Shown here: positions 1-8,539 of the stretch, piece after piece
Position numbering within the stretch: position 1 is the first letter of the stretch
Layout of the letters: each line of letters starts with the position of its first letter
From: Microvirga arsenatis
Lineage (GTDB): Bacteria > Pseudomonadota > Alphaproteobacteria > Rhizobiales > Beijerinckiaceae
Length of the DNA stretch: 64,000 bases
NCBI RefSeq assembly: GCF_009910705.1
Contig: NZ_JAAAXJ010000003.1
Coordinates: forward strand, 434,001 to 498,000
Direction of reading: 5' to 3'
The notes under the pieces: generated by a model
The model's database searches: none
The model's input: only the letters and a program-made list of their open reading frames with translations
Told to the model about the DNA's origin: nothing
Translations under genes and position numbers: made by a program

Positions 1-372
1 CGCTGGGACCAAAGCCAGCTCTACCCGATCCACTGGGCCGAGGCCGCGAAGCTTCTGCTGCCGGAATACAGGGGCGAACTCGAGGAACGGACAAGGCGCT
101 CCGCGTTCATCCATCTCTATGCGGCCATGTTCCGCCTGCAATGCGGCTTCGATCCCAACCGCTTCCTGCCGCCGAAGGGCAGCTATCTGGAGGGGCTCTA
201 CCTGCGCTATGGGATCGGAGAGGCGGCCGATCACCTGGAGCCGGTCGACGAGGCCGCCTTGAGACAAAGGATCGTGCCGGCCGTGCAAGAGCCGTGGCTG
301 CAGAACGTCCTCGCTCAGGAGGGGCTGCAATTCTCCTTCGCCGATGCGGCGCAGAGGCTATCCGCGGGTTAA
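1..372 (+). CDS. C-terminal part of an unidentified protein, possibly a glycosyltransferase
   Basis: The reading frame is open from the first base and stops at 370-372, so only the last 123 residues are visible and the start lies outside the window. The visible part begins RWDQSQLYPIHWAEAAKLLL. The YPIHW stretch resembles the FYPI.W motif of sugar-transferring enzymes of the DXD/alpha-1,4-glycosyltransferase type, but this is only a weak resemblance. No signal peptide or membrane segment is seen. It converges on icd, and a shared hairpin lies between the two stop codons. Confidence 0.6.
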   Translation, partial: RWDQSQLYPIHWAEAAKLLLPEYRGELEERTRRSAFIHLYAAMFRLQCGFDPNRFLPPKGSYLEGLYLRYGIGEAADHLEPVDEAALRQRIVPAVQEPWLQNVLAQEGLQFSFADAAQRLSAG

Positions 373-401
373 GGCCGCCTCGTCTCGTGAGGCCCAAAAG
401 A

Positions 402-428
402 AAACGGCCGGAGCGAGCCCGGCCGTTT
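402..428. terminator. Bidirectional terminator between the first gene and icd
   Basis: AAACGGCCGG (402-411) and CCGGCCGTTT (419-428) form a perfect 10-bp stem with a 7-nt loop. An A-run lies on one side and a T-run on the other, so the hairpin can stop transcripts from both converging genes. Confidence 0.85.
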
Positions 429-456
429 CATCTTCAGAGTTTCCCGAGCACTCGGC

Positions 457-1671
457 TCAAGCCGCCATCGCTTTTTTAAGGTTCTCGTCGATCTTGTCGA
501 GGAAGCCGGTGGTGGAGAGCCACTTCTGTTCGGCGCCGACGAGGAGCGCGAGGTCCTTGGTCATGTAGCCGGATTCGACCGTATCGACGCAGACCTTCTC
601 GAGGGTGGCGGCGAAGCGGGCGAGCTCCTCGTTGTTGTCGAGCTTGGCGCGGTGCGCGAGGCCGCGGGTCCAGGCGAAGATCGAGGCGATGGAGTTGGTG
701 GAGGTCTCCTTGCCCTTCTGGTGCTCGCGGTAGTGGCGGGTCACGGTGCCGTGCGCCGCTTCCGCCTCGACGGTCTTGCCGTCCGGCGTCATCAGCACGG
801 AGGTCATGAGGCCGAGCGAGCCGAAGCCCTGCGCCACCGTGTCGGACTGCACGTCGCCGTCGTAGTTCTTGCACGCCCACACATAGCCGCCCGACCACTT
901 GAGGGCCGAGGCCACCATGTCGTCGATGAGGCGGTGCTCGTAGGTGAGGCCGAGGGCCTCGAACTGGGACTTGAACTCGGCGTCGTAGATCTCCTGGAAG
1001 ATGTCCTTGAAGCGGCCGTCATAGGCCTTGAGGATGGTGTTCTTCGTGGAGAGATAGACCGGGAAGCGGCGGTTCAGGCCGTAATTGAACGAGGCGCGGG
1101 CGAAGTCGCGGATCGACTCGTCCAGGTTGTACATCGCCATCGCGACGCCGGCCTCGGGGAACTTGAACACCTCCTTCTCGATGACCGTGCCGTCCTCGCC
1201 CTCGAACTTGATGGTCAGGCGGCCCTTGCCGGGCACCTTGAAGTCCGTGGCGCGGTACTGGTCGCCGAAGGCGTGGCGGCCGACGATGATCGGCTGGGTC
1301 CAGCCGGGAACGAGGCGCGGAACGTTCTTGCAGATGATGGGCTCGCGGAAGATCACGCCGCCGAGGATGTTGCGGATCGTGCCGTTGGGCGACTTCCACA
1401 TTTCCTTCAGGTTGAACTCCTTCACCCGGGCCTCGTCCGGCGTGATGGTGGCGCACTTCACGCCGACGCCGTACTTCTTGATGGCCTCGGCGGCCTCGAC
1501 CGTGACCTTGTCGTTGGTGGCGTCGCGGTGCTCGATGCCGAGGTCGTAGTACTTCAGGTCGATGTCGAGATAGGGGTGGATCAGCTTGTCCTTGATGAAC
1601 TGCCAAATGATGCGGGTCATCTCGTCGCCGTCGAGCTCGACGACCGGATTGGCAACCTTGATCTTCGCCAT
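457..1671 (-). CDS. icd: Isocitrate dehydrogenase, NADP-dependent
   Basis: This 404-residue enzyme oxidises isocitrate to 2-oxoglutarate and CO2 in the TCA cycle, yielding NADPH. The sequence is of the homodimeric type shared by alphaproteobacteria and eukaryotes. Visible landmarks are [16 protein letters not shown] at the N-terminus, the substrate-binding stretch [12 protein letters not shown] near residue 95, the metal-binding NYDGDVQSD region near residue 270, and the cofactor-binding [13 protein letters not shown] near residue 310. The ATG is preceded by an AAGGTGAG ribosome-binding site. It is transcribed alone, away from the phospholipase-like gene upstream, and its end faces a strong hairpin. 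Confidence 0.97.
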   Translation of the reverse strand: MAKIKVANPVVELDGDEMTRIIWQFIKDKLIHPYLDIDLKYYDLGIEHRDATNDKVTVEAAEAIKKYGVGVKCATITPDEARVKEFNLKEMWKSPNGTIRNILGGVIFREPIICKNVPRLVPGWTQPIIVGRHAFGDQYRATDFKVPGKGRLTIKFEGEDGTVIEKEVFKFPEAGVAMAMYNLDESIRDFARASFNYGLNRRFPVYLSTKNTILKAYDGRFKDIFQEIYDAEFKSQFEALGLTYEHRLIDDMVASALKWSGGYVWACKNYDGDVQSDTVAQGFGSLGLMTSVLMTPDGKTVEAEAAHGTVTRHYREHQKGKETSTNSIASIFAWTRGLAHRAKLDNNEELARFAATLEKVCVDTVESGYMTKDLALLVGAEQKWLSTTGFLDKIDENLKKAMAA

Positions 1672-1779
1672 GATCTCACCTTGCGCTAAAGGGCTGGAAC
1701 GGGCCTGCCCTGCGGCAGGCTGTTGCGGCGGCTATAGCGCGGTTATGGCCGGCGGGGAAGGTGGAAGGCGCAAAGGAAT

Positions 1780-2151
1780 TCAGCCCTGTCCGAGCCGGCT
1801 CGGCATTTTCCGGCTCTCGGTGCAGAGCGTTGCGCTGAAGAGCGAATTGACGGTGGCGGCCTTGCTGCGCACCGTCTCCGGGACCGTGCGGCTCCTGACC
1901 AGGGCGGCCGTCGCCCTCAGGAGGGCCCTGTCGCAGATGCAGGCGCCGCGCCCGACCCGTTCGTAGCACAGGTCATGGGCCCGGCAGGCGGAATCGAGCG
2001 CATCGACGGGAGAGGCCCGGTTGAGGTCCCCGGCTCCGCACCAGTTTCCATGGAAGAGGGACGGAGCCGGTCCCGAAGGGGCTGCCAGGGCTGGACCGAG
2101 GCCGGCCACGATCAGAAACAGGCCAAAGGACAGGGCACGCAGCCGGGACAC
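1780..2151 (-). CDS. Secreted phospholipase A2-like protein
   Basis: This is a 123-residue protein with a clear signal peptide (about residues 1-23, ending in ALA). The mature part carries the two hallmarks of secreted phospholipase A2: a calcium-loop-like HGNWCGAGD (residues 34-42) and the catalytic stretch CRAHDLCY (56-63), with His59 and Asp60 as the probable active site. Cysteines at 38, 56, 62 and in ACIC could form disulfides. Such enzymes hydrolyse the sn-2 ester of phospholipids using calcium. The GTG start is chosen because GAGGAG lies just upstream. It stands alone between icd and a lipoprotein gene. Activity is inferred from the motif only. Confidence 0.82.
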   Translation of the reverse strand: MSRLRALSFGLFLIVAGLGPALAAPSGPAPSLFHGNWCGAGDLNRASPVDALDSACRAHDLCYERVGRGACICDRALLRATAALVRSRTVPETVRSKAATVNSLFSATLCTESRKMPSRLGQG

Positions 2152-2407
2152 TCGCTCCTCCGAAGCCGCTCACGGAACGTGACGCTATGACATCAAGATT
2201 GCAGGAAATAAGAGAAAGGGCTGGGTCAAGGTTCCCCTGAAGGGAAAAAGCGCCGCGCCGCGTGTGCTGCCGCACGGAAAGCCAAGCTTATCCGTTGTTC
2301 AGATCGCTCCCGTTCCAGCGGCTTCCGTACAGGAAACCTGATGCCAGCAGCGTCAGGCTGCTCCTCCGGCGCCGCTGGAATCTTGTTCAACACAAAGGGG
2401 AGCTGAC

Positions 2408-2695
2408 ATGCGTCTTGCCTTCATTCTCGGAGCGACGGCCTTGGTTCTGGCGGGCTGCCAGACGGCCGAGCAATCCATGGCCAATGCGGAATCCGTGTGC
2501 ATGGAATCGGGCCTCAAGCCCGGCACGAAGAACTACGAGCGTTGCCGCAACGCCAATTACCGCAACAACGTGGCCCAGTCGAACGCGGCGGCCAACCAGG
2601 TTGCCGTCGGCACGGCGGTCGGCGTCGTCGGCGGCGCGGCCCTCGGCGTGGCCGCGGCCCGTCCGCACTACTATTGCGGCTGGGGCTGCTGGTAG
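2408..2695 (+). CDS. Small lipoprotein with a glycine-zipper-like segment
   Basis: The 95-residue product starts with a lipoprotein signal peptide; the lipobox LAGC places the lipidated cysteine at residue 17. The mature part has an Asn/Ala-rich stretch followed by a glycine- and alanine-rich hydrophobic segment (VGTAVGVVGGAALGVAAA, about residues 67-85) and an aromatic tail ending GWGCW. This layout is common in small outer-membrane lipoproteins with a glycine zipper. AGGGGAGC before the ATG serves as ribosome-binding site. The function is unknown. Confidence 0.85.
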   Translation: MRLAFILGATALVLAGCQTAEQSMANAESVCMESGLKPGTKNYERCRNANYRNNVAQSNAAANQVAVGTAVGVVGGAALGVAAARPHYYCGWGCW

Positions 2696-2828
2696 CGCGA
2701 AGTCGGGCATCCTCCAGCGATGCCGGAGCCTCCTCGGACCCTCGGGGAGGCTTCCGCCGTCTTCAGCGGGTGCGGCTCCGCCAAAGCATCCCTGCGGCAA
2801 GCCTAGTCGACGGGATGGGTTTGGCTGT

Positions 2829-3608
2829 ATGGGAGCGCCATCGCTCACCGATCTCCTCATCGACCCGACCGCCATGACCCGCCCGATCATCATCCTCGTG
2901 GAACCGCAGCTCGCCGAGAATATCGGCATGGTGGCCCGCGCCATGGCCAATTTCGGGCTCTCGGAACTGCGCCTCGTGTCGCCGCGCAACGGCTGGCCCA
3001 AGAAGGGCGCCCATTCGGCGGCGTCCGGCGCGACCCATGTGCTGGACGGCGCGAAGCTCTACGACAGCGTCCGCGAGGCCATTGCCGACCTCAACTTCGT
3101 CTTCGCCACCACGGCCCGCGAGCGCGGGCAGATGAAGCGGGTCTATGCGCCGGAGCCTGCCATGAGGGAGGCGCAGCAGCGGCTCGCGGCGGGACAGGGG
3201 ATCGGCATCCTGTTCGGGCGCGAGCGCACGGGGCTCGAGAACGACGAGGTGTCCCTGGCGGATGCCATCATTACTTTCCCGGTCGACCCGAAGTTCTCCT
3301 CGCTGAACCTGGCGCAGGCCGTCCTTCTGGTCTCCTACGAGTGGTACAAGCTCGCCACCGGGGGCGCGCTGCCCTTCGACGGCGGGCCGCAATCGCCGCC
3401 TGCGCCCCGCGAGATGGTGCTGTCGTTCTTCGACTTCATCGAGGGCGAGCTCGATGCGGTGGGCTTCTACCCGGAGGACAAGCGGCCGACCATGACCCGC
3501 AACATGCGGGACATCTTCTACCGCCTCAGCATGACCGAGCAGGAGGTGCGCACCCTGCGCGGGGCGATTCGTGCCCTTGCGGAAGGGCGCAGGTTGAGAA
3601 AACCTTAA
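2829..3608 (+). CDS. trmJ: tRNA (cytidine/uridine-2'-O-)-methyltransferase, TrmJ family
   Basis: This SPOUT-family RNA methyltransferase uses S-adenosylmethionine to methylate the 2'-OH of a ribose in tRNA. The opening IIILVEPQLAENIGMVARAM, then SELRLVSPR, and the knot-forming GILFGRERTGLEN and FSSLNLAQAVLLV stretches match the TrmJ/TrmH fold. The C-terminal region (FFDFIEGELDAVGFYPEDKRPTM) is typical of TrmJ. The open frame extends far upstream. I chose the ATG at 2829 (259 residues) because a purine-rich GGGATGGG lies ahead of it. The ATG at 2874, directly before the conserved core (244 residues), is a real alternative. Confidence 0.9.
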   Translation: MGAPSLTDLLIDPTAMTRPIIILVEPQLAENIGMVARAMANFGLSELRLVSPRNGWPKKGAHSAASGATHVLDGAKLYDSVREAIADLNFVFATTARERGQMKRVYAPEPAMREAQQRLAAGQGIGILFGRERTGLENDEVSLADAIITFPVDPKFSSLNLAQAVLLVSYEWYKLATGGALPFDGGPQSPPAPREMVLSFFDFIEGELDAVGFYPEDKRPTMTRNMRDIFYRLSMTEQEVRTLRGAIRALAEGRRLRKP

Positions 3609-3671
3609 GCAAATCGTGGCTTTATAACGCTCGGGCCCTATCTGCCCGATTGTTCAGAGTTCGAGACGACG

Positions 3672-4874
3672 ATGCGCCGGTTCCTGCTGCCTGTCCTGCT
3701 CCTGGGTGCCACGCTTGCCGCTCCGCCGGCCCGCGCGGCCACGCCGCCCCAGCAGCCCGAGCAGGGACCCGGCGGACGGGACTATCCCTCCGCGGACGTC
3801 GTCAAGCGGGCGGTCGGCACCGCCAGCGCCGGCACCTTCGTCTTCCACGGCAACGATACCCCTGCGAGGCCCCGTCCGGTCGTGGTCTTCCTCCATTCCT
3901 GGGGCGCGGTGAACCCGGGGCTCTACGGCGGCTGGATCGATCACCTCGCCCGCAAGGGGAACCTCGTGCTCTTCCCCCGCTTCCAGGAGGTGAACCGCTC
4001 CCGGCCCGCGGATGCCTCCAATCTGGCCGAGACCCTGATCGAGAGCGCCCTGGCGGCCCTGGCGGACGATCCGAAGGCGCGGCCCGACAGGGGGCGGGTC
4101 GCCTTCATCGGCCATTCCGCCGGCGTCCCGCTTGCGCTCAACCTCGCGGCCGGCGCTGCCTCGGGCAAGGTTCCGGCGCCGAAGCTCGTCTTCGGGCTGA
4201 TGGCCGGCGGCATCGCCTCGAACGAGAAGGAGCGCGGCATCCTCCTGCGGGACCTCTCGGCGGTGGATCCGGGAACCCTGATCATCACCATGAGCGGCGA
4301 CCGGGACTACCTGCCCGCCGACCGGGCGTCCCGGCTGCTCCTGCAGCAGGCGAGCGCCGTTCCGGCCACCCGCAAGCTCTTCATGCGCGCCTCCTCCGAC
4401 GATCACGGCTTCCCGGCGCTCACCGCAACGCTCGCGTCCCCCGGATCGGTCAAGGCGGATTACGATGCCGCCGCCATCAAGCTGCCGCCCGACCCGCCCC
4501 GCGACCCGAAGCAGAAGAACACCTGGCGCTGGAGCGCCGACATGGCGCTCTCCGGGCCGCAGACCATCCTAACCCAGCAGCTCGGCACCAACGTCACCGA
4601 TGCCCTCGACTATCTCGCCTATTGGAAGACCTTCGACATCGCCGCCGAGGCGGCCTTTGCCGGCAGGGATGCCGCCGCGCTCCTGCGCGATCCCAAGTTC
4701 GTCGACATGGGCACCTGGAGCGACGGCTGGCCGGTGAAGCGCCTCTCCGCGCAGATGCCGAAGGTCGAGGGGCAGGAGAAGAAGGACGAGCCCGGACCCC
4801 GCCGCCGGCTCAACATGGCGCCCGCGGAAAACCGGCAGGGATTGTCCGACTTCATCGACAGGCTGCGTTCGTAA
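3672..4874 (+). CDS. Secreted alpha/beta hydrolase
   Basis: The 400-residue protein has a signal peptide (cleavage after PARA, about residue 22), so it should act in the periplasm or outside the cell. The central part is an alpha/beta hydrolase: FLHSWG gives the oxyanion-loop region, GHSAG near residue 149 is the nucleophile elbow, GDRDYL near 215 can supply the acid and DDHGFP near 245 the histidine. The C-terminal 130 residues are proline-, lysine- and tryptophan-containing sequence that I do not recognise. The substrate is unknown. It follows trmJ by 63 nt and precedes murI by 9 nt, so co-transcription with murI is likely. Confidence 0.8.
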   Translation: MRRFLLPVLLLGATLAAPPARAATPPQQPEQGPGGRDYPSADVVKRAVGTASAGTFVFHGNDTPARPRPVVVFLHSWGAVNPGLYGGWIDHLARKGNLVLFPRFQEVNRSRPADASNLAETLIESALAALADDPKARPDRGRVAFIGHSAGVPLALNLAAGAASGKVPAPKLVFGLMAGGIASNEKERGILLRDLSAVDPGTLIITMSGDRDYLPADRASRLLLQQASAVPATRKLFMRASSDDHGFPALTATLASPGSVKADYDAAAIKLPPDPPRDPKQKNTWRWSADMALSGPQTILTQQLGTNVTDALDYLAYWKTFDIAAEAAFAGRDAAALLRDPKFVDMGTWSDGWPVKRLSAQMPKVEGQEKKDEPGPRRRLNMAPAENRQGLSDFIDRLRS

Positions 4875-4883
4875 GGTTGTGTC

Positions 4884-5756
4884 ATGCGTGCTGATCTTCT
4901 GGCCGGGGCGACCTATAATCCGGCGGTCATGCCTTCTCCCGTTCCCACCATCCTCGTCTTCGATTCAGGCCTCGGCGGACTCACCGTGTTCTCCGAGATC
5001 CTGAAGGCGCGCCCCGACGCGCGCTATGTCTACGCGGCGGACGATGCGGCCTTTCCCTACGGGCGCCTGAGCGAGGCGGTGCTGGCCGAGCGAGTGATCG
5101 CCGTCATGGAGCGGCTGATCGGCACTCACGACCCGGACCTCGTGGTGGTGGCCTGCAACACCGCCTCGACCGTCGTGCTGCCGCACCTGCGCGCACGCTT
5201 CTCCATTCCCTTCGTGGGCACCGTGCCGGCGATCAAGCCGGCCGCGCAGACGACGCGGACCGGCTACGTCACCGTTCTGGCCACCCCCGGCACGGTGGCG
5301 CGGGACTACACCCGCGATCTCGTCGAGACCTACGCGGCGGGCTGCCGGGTCAACCTCGTGGGCTCCCGCCGTCTTGCGGGCATCGCGGAGGCGGAGATGG
5401 CCGGAGAACCCGTACCGGATGCGGAGCTGATCGCCGAGCTTCGGCCCTGCTTCGTCGCGGACGAGGGCGGGCGGACCGACGTGGTGGCGCTCGCCTGCAC
5501 GCATTACCCGCTGCTCCTGCCGCGCCTGCAGGCCCTGGCGCCCTGGCCGGTCGCCTGGATCGACCCGGCCCCGGCCATCGCCCGACGCGTGACGCAGCTC
5601 ATCGGACCTCCGGTGCCCGGCCACGAGGCGGACGAGAACGAGGCCATGGCCGTGTTCACCAGCGGCGCCGGGATCGGCCCGGCCCTGCGCGGCGCCCTGC
5701 TGGACAAGGGCCTGCCGGTGGTGGCCGTCGAGGAGATGCCGCTGTCGTACGGCTAG
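4884..5756 (+). CDS. murI: Glutamate racemase
   Basis: It interconverts L- and D-glutamate to supply D-glutamate for peptidoglycan. The motif DSGLGG is near the N-terminus. The two catalytic cysteines lie in CNTAST and CTHYP, and FPYG is the substrate-loop signature of the family. The ATG at 4884 has AAGG upstream and gives 290 residues; the ATG at 4929 begins closer to the conserved core (275 residues) but has no good ribosome-binding site. It sits directly behind the secreted hydrolase gene. Confidence 0.95.
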   Translation: MRADLLAGATYNPAVMPSPVPTILVFDSGLGGLTVFSEILKARPDARYVYAADDAAFPYGRLSEAVLAERVIAVMERLIGTHDPDLVVVACNTASTVVLPHLRARFSIPFVGTVPAIKPAAQTTRTGYVTVLATPGTVARDYTRDLVETYAAGCRVNLVGSRRLAGIAEAEMAGEPVPDAELIAELRPCFVADEGGRTDVVALACTHYPLLLPRLQALAPWPVAWIDPAPAIARRVTQLIGPPVPGHEADENEAMAVFTSGAGIGPALRGALLDKGLPVVAVEEMPLSYG

Positions 5757-5849
5757 GTTTTTTCCAATACTGGCTATGGTTTGACGAGCTCTACGTGCAG
5801 GCCTTTCAGTCTCTGAGGAATTTTCGCACGCGCTTTCCAACTACCAAAT

Positions 5850-5867
5850 TGTAGCCTATGAGCTACA
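5850..5867. promoter_or_regulatory. Palindromic operator of the damaged toxin-antitoxin locus
   Basis: TGTAGC at 5850-5855 and GCTACA at 5862-5867 form a perfect 6-bp inverted repeat around CTATGA, immediately before the toxin remnant. HigA-type antitoxins bind palindromes of this kind in their own promoter, so this is probably the autoregulatory site. That role is inferred from position and symmetry. Confidence 0.6.
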
Positions 5868-5868
5868 G

Positions 5869-6047
5869 ATCGAAGTTAGGAAAACAGACGAGTTCAGAAA
5901 ATGGATGCGGGCCTTCGGGACACCGTGGCCAAGGCTAAGATCGCATCCCGCATTCGGCGGTTGGCGTTCGGCAATCCTGGCGATGTGAAACCGGTAGGGC
6001 AGGGCGTCAGCGAAATGCGCATCGACCACGGCCCGGGCTGTCGCGTT
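5869..6047 (+). pseudogene. HigB/RelE-type toxin remnant, frameshifted and truncated
   Basis: Two frames together spell a RelE/HigB-like toxin. 5869 onwards reads IEVRKTDEFRKWM, and the frame that starts at 5901 continues DAGLRDTVAKAKI, IASRIRRLAFGNPGD and SEMRIDHGPGCRV. One missing base near 5911 explains the switch. No in-phase ATG remains at the front. The usual end of the toxin after the DHGPG.RV stretch is missing: the next residues (GWGSLELKP) run straight into the antitoxin start, so a 3' deletion also occurred. The toxin cannot be functional. Recognition rests on the characteristic DVKPVGQGVSEMRIDHGPG region. Confidence 0.8.
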
Positions 6048-6074
6048 GGCTGGGGAAGTTTAGAGCTAAAGCCC

Positions 6075-6383
6075 ATGGCCTTGGACACAAATCCATTCGA
6101 CCCGGCGGAGTACCTTGAGGACAAGGAGGCTCTCGCCGCTTATCTCACGGAAGCATTCCAGACTGGCGACGCAGCCTTCATCAGTGATTCCCTTGGGGTT
6201 GTCGCGCGTGCCATTGGCATGTCGGCGATCGGCAGGAAGACAGGACTTTCGCGCGAGAGCCTCTACCGCTCATTGAGCCCGGAGGGAAACCCCGAGTTCA
6301 GCACCGTGCTTAAGGTGCTCGAGGCGCTCGGTATGGAGATCAAGGCCGTTCCTGCGAAGGAGAAGCACAACGAAGCGGCATAG
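6075..6383 (+). CDS. HigA-like antitoxin, orphaned
   Basis: The 102-residue protein begins MALDTNPFDPAEYL and carries a helix-turn-helix (about residues 45-90: VARAIGMSAIGRKTGLSRES, then LYRSLSPEGNPEFSTVLKVL). This is the addiction-module antidote family (HigA/putative transcriptional regulator). It lies in the same frame as the toxin fragment and could also be read as a 160-residue fusion from 5901, but the family start is at 6075. Because the partner toxin is broken, it can act only as a DNA-binding repressor or as a cross-antitoxin. It sits between murI and rpsD, where it looks like a small insertion. Confidence 0.85.
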   Translation: MALDTNPFDPAEYLEDKEALAAYLTEAFQTGDAAFISDSLGVVARAIGMSAIGRKTGLSRESLYRSLSPEGNPEFSTVLKVLEALGMEIKAVPAKEKHNEAA

Positions 6384-6407
6384 CTGCTGACGGGGTGCGG
6401 AGGTCAA

Positions 6408-6436
6408 TTGACTTTCCCGCCCTTTCCGCCTATAGC
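6408..6436 (+). promoter_or_regulatory. Probable rpsD promoter
   Basis: TTGACT at 6408-6413 and TATAGC at 6431-6436 are separated by 17 nt, a good match to a sigma-70 promoter. The rpsD ATG lies 135 nt downstream, leaving a GC-rich leader of about 125 nt. S4 controls its own synthesis in some bacteria, and a leader of this size could hold such a site, but I see no specific structure that proves it. Confidence 0.7.
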
Positions 6437-6570
6437 CCTCCCGGTCGCGCGGTCCTCACGGGCCGCGTAACTTTTTACGCACCCGTGGCCCGGCTCCGGC
6501 CGGCCTGTCGTCCCCTCGGGGAAGAGGAAGGGCGCGTTCCTCGCAAATTCGACAACCAAGAGGAACAGCG

Positions 6571-7188
6571 ATGTCGAAGCGCATTCAGGCCAAGCACAAG
6601 CTTGACCGCCGCATGGGCCAGAATATCTGGGGCCGCCCGAAGAGCCCCGTGAACCGCCGCGAATACGGCCCCGGCCAGCACGGCCAGCGCCGCAAGGGCA
6701 AGCTCTCCGACTTCGGCACGCAGCTGCGCGCCAAGCAGAAGCTGAAGGGCTACTACGCCAACATCACCGAGAAGCAGTTCCGCCGCTACTACGCGGAGGC
6801 GATCCGCCAGAAGGGCGACTCCGGTGAGAACCTGGTCGGCCTGCTCGAGCGCCGTCTCGACGCGGTCGTGTACCGTGCCAAGTTCGTGCCGACCCCCTTC
6901 GCCGCCCGCCAGTTCGTCAACCACGGGCACGTGAAGGTCAACGGCCGCCGCGTCAACATCCCGAGCTATCTCGTGAAGGCCGGCGACGTGATCGAGGTGC
7001 GCGAGAAGTCGAAGCAGCTCGAGATCGTGGTCGTTGCGAGCCAGCTCGCCGAGCGCGACGTTCCGGACTACATCGAGGTCGATCACTCCAAGATGACGGC
7101 CCGCCTGACCCGGATCCCGACCCTCTCCGAGGTTCCTTATCCGGTTCAGATGGAACCGAACCTCGTGGTCGAGTTCTACTCGCGCTAA
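6571..7188 (+). CDS. rpsD: 30S ribosomal protein S4
   Basis: The 205-residue protein is a primary 16S rRNA-binding protein that starts small-subunit assembly. The N-terminal [26 protein letters not shown] region and the S4 RNA-binding domain (about residues 95-155: [18 protein letters not shown] and [20 protein letters not shown]) are clear. The length is normal for alphaproteobacteria. AGAGGAAC lies before the ATG. As usual in this group, it is transcribed alone rather than from a large ribosomal operon, with its own promoter and terminator. Confidence 0.98.
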   Translation: MSKRIQAKHKLDRRMGQNIWGRPKSPVNRREYGPGQHGQRRKGKLSDFGTQLRAKQKLKGYYANITEKQFRRYYAEAIRQKGDSGENLVGLLERRLDAVVYRAKFVPTPFAARQFVNHGHVKVNGRRVNIPSYLVKAGDVIEVREKSKQLEIVVVASQLAERDVPDYIEVDHSKMTARLTRIPTLSEVPYPVQMEPNLVVEFYSR

Positions 7189-7210
7189 AGCCGCCACAAG
7201 AGTTCAAACG

Positions 7211-7238
7211 AAAAGGCCGCCCCATGGGGCGGCCTTTT
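7211..7238 (+). terminator. rpsD terminator
   Basis: AAAAGGCCGCCCC (7211-7223) pairs with GGGGCGGCCTTTT (7226-7238). This is a perfect stem ending in a T-run, 22 nt behind the rpsD stop; a smaller hairpin with a 4-6 nt loop is the likely folded form. It may also serve the convergent Spy-like gene. Confidence 0.9.
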
Positions 7239-7248
7239 TGCTGTGGGG

Positions 7249-7848
7249 TCATGGCCGGGCGGGCGGACGGTGCCCTCCGTGACCCGGCCCGCCATGCTCC
7301 ATCATGCCCATGCGGCCATGGTCGCGACCATGGCCGCGGCGCCCGCCGCGCTCGTGCCAGCGCGGGCCGTCCTGGTCGACGGCCTCGCGCAGCAGGCGGG
7401 GCGCGATCCGCTTCTGGTCTTCGGTCAGGGTGTCCCAGAGAGGGCGCATGGCCGTCGTGACGGCGGCCGAGCGCTGGGCCCGCTCCGTCATCATGGCGCT
7501 GCGGCGCTCGAGGCGCTGCATGAAATCCATGGACTGGCGCTGCTCGCGGTCGGGGCGCTGCTCCATGCGGGCGAAGAGCCCGCTGGCGGCCGTGCGGATG
7601 GCGCTCTCCACCGGTCCCCAGAGCCGCTCCTGGTCGGTCGAGAGCTTGAGCCCGGCCTTGATCGAGGCGATGCGGGCATCCACGAGCCGGTTGAAATCCT
7701 CCTGGCTCAGGCCGCGCCGGGGGGAGGGCTGCGCCTGATCCTGAGCGGCGGGCGAAGGCGTCTGCGGTGCGGGGCTCTGCTGCGCGACGGCCGCGGTTCC
7801 GGTTCCGGCCAGCAGCGCTGCGAGGGTGAGAGTGGCGAGGGTCTTCAT
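7249..7848 (-). CDS. Spy/CpxP-like periplasmic protein with LTxxQ-type repeats
   Basis: The 199-residue exported protein has a signal peptide (cleavage near AVA-QQ, about residue 23). The helical core contains two copies of an L(S/T)xxQ-type motif (LSTDQERLWGPVE and LTEDQKRIAPRLL). These are typical of Spy/CpxP periplasmic chaperones and envelope-stress sensors. A DRxxR-rich middle and a Gly/His-rich tail (HGRDHGRMGMMEHGGPGHGG) follow, the latter possibly metal-binding. The ATG at 7848 is chosen because GGAGGAGAT precedes it and the signal peptide starts there; the frame remains open further upstream. A related but frameshifted gene lies at 58076-58773. Confidence 0.85.
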   Translation of the reverse strand: MKTLATLTLAALLAGTGTAAVAQQSPAPQTPSPAAQDQAQPSPRRGLSQEDFNRLVDARIASIKAGLKLSTDQERLWGPVESAIRTAASGLFARMEQRPDREQRQSMDFMQRLERRSAMMTERAQRSAAVTTAMRPLWDTLTEDQKRIAPRLLREAVDQDGPRWHERGGRRGHGRDHGRMGMMEHGGPGHGGHRPPARP

Positions 7849-7956
7849 GCGGATCTCCTCCGTGATGGCGGTAAGGACAGGATTGCTCCGATCCTGCTCT
7901 CCCGGAGGTGACTGCCGCATGAACTTTTCGTCATGTGGAGAGGGCCGGCGCCGGCC

Positions 7957-8508
7957 TCAGAGCCGCTTCAGGAATCCGGCGAAGCGCATCAGCCCCTCGG
8001 GCCATGGGCCATGGCCGCTCTCGGCGTTGAGATGGCCCGAATCCCCCGCATCCACGATGGCCGAGCCCCAGGCATAGGCGATGTCCTCCGCCTTGGCGTA
8101 GTCGCAATGCGGATCGGTCCGGCTGGCGATCAGAACCGACGGGAAGGGCAGGGGATCGCGCGGGATCGGGGCGAAGGCGCGGTCGATGGCGGGGATGAAG
8201 TCCGGACGCTCCACGTCCGGCAGGCTGACCAGGAAGGCGCCCTGGACCTTGCCCCTGGGCAGGAGCGGGGCGGCATGGGCGATGGCGAGCACGCCGAGGC
8301 TGTGACCGACGAGCACGACCGGCTTGTCGGCCCGCTTCACGTCCTCGAGGATCCGCCCGACCCAGGCGTCCCTGCTGGGTGCGTCCCAGCTCTCCTGCTC
8401 GACCCGCCGCGCGGACGAGAGCTGGCGCTCCCATCGGCTCTGCCAATGGTCCTCGCCCGAATTCGTGTAGCCTGGAACGATGAGGATGCTGCAATCGGAG
8501 GTTTTCAT
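7957..8508 (-). CDS. RBBP9/YdeN-like serine hydrolase
   Basis: This small (183-residue) cytoplasmic alpha/beta hydrolase begins with ILIVPGYTNSGEDHWQSRWE, the signature opening of the RBBP9/YdeN family. The nucleophile sits in GHSLG (near residue 68), the acid in ASRTDPHC and the histidine in DAGDSGHLN. The natural substrates of the family are poorly known. It lies just downstream of cfa on the same strand (about 31 nt), so the two may be co-transcribed. Confidence 0.88.
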   Translation of the reverse strand: MKTSDCSILIVPGYTNSGEDHWQSRWERQLSSARRVEQESWDAPSRDAWVGRILEDVKRADKPVVLVGHSLGVLAIAHAAPLLPRGKVQGAFLVSLPDVERPDFIPAIDRAFAPIPRDPLPFPSVLIASRTDPHCDYAKAEDIAYAWGSAIVDAGDSGHLNAESGHGPWPEGLMRFAGFLKRL

Positions 8509-8539
8509 GCCCCGGAGATAAAGGCCCTCGGGGGAGCCT

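Noticed and set aside
2262..2828. A long N-terminal extension of trmJ
   Set aside because: The open frame upstream overlaps the lipoprotein gene in another frame and has no family resemblance; the conserved trmJ core starts near 2874.
5901..6383. A single intact 160-residue regulator
   Set aside because: The first third matches the body of a HigB/RelE toxin and the rest a HigA antitoxin, so it is a damaged pair and not one normal gene, although a fused product cannot be excluded.
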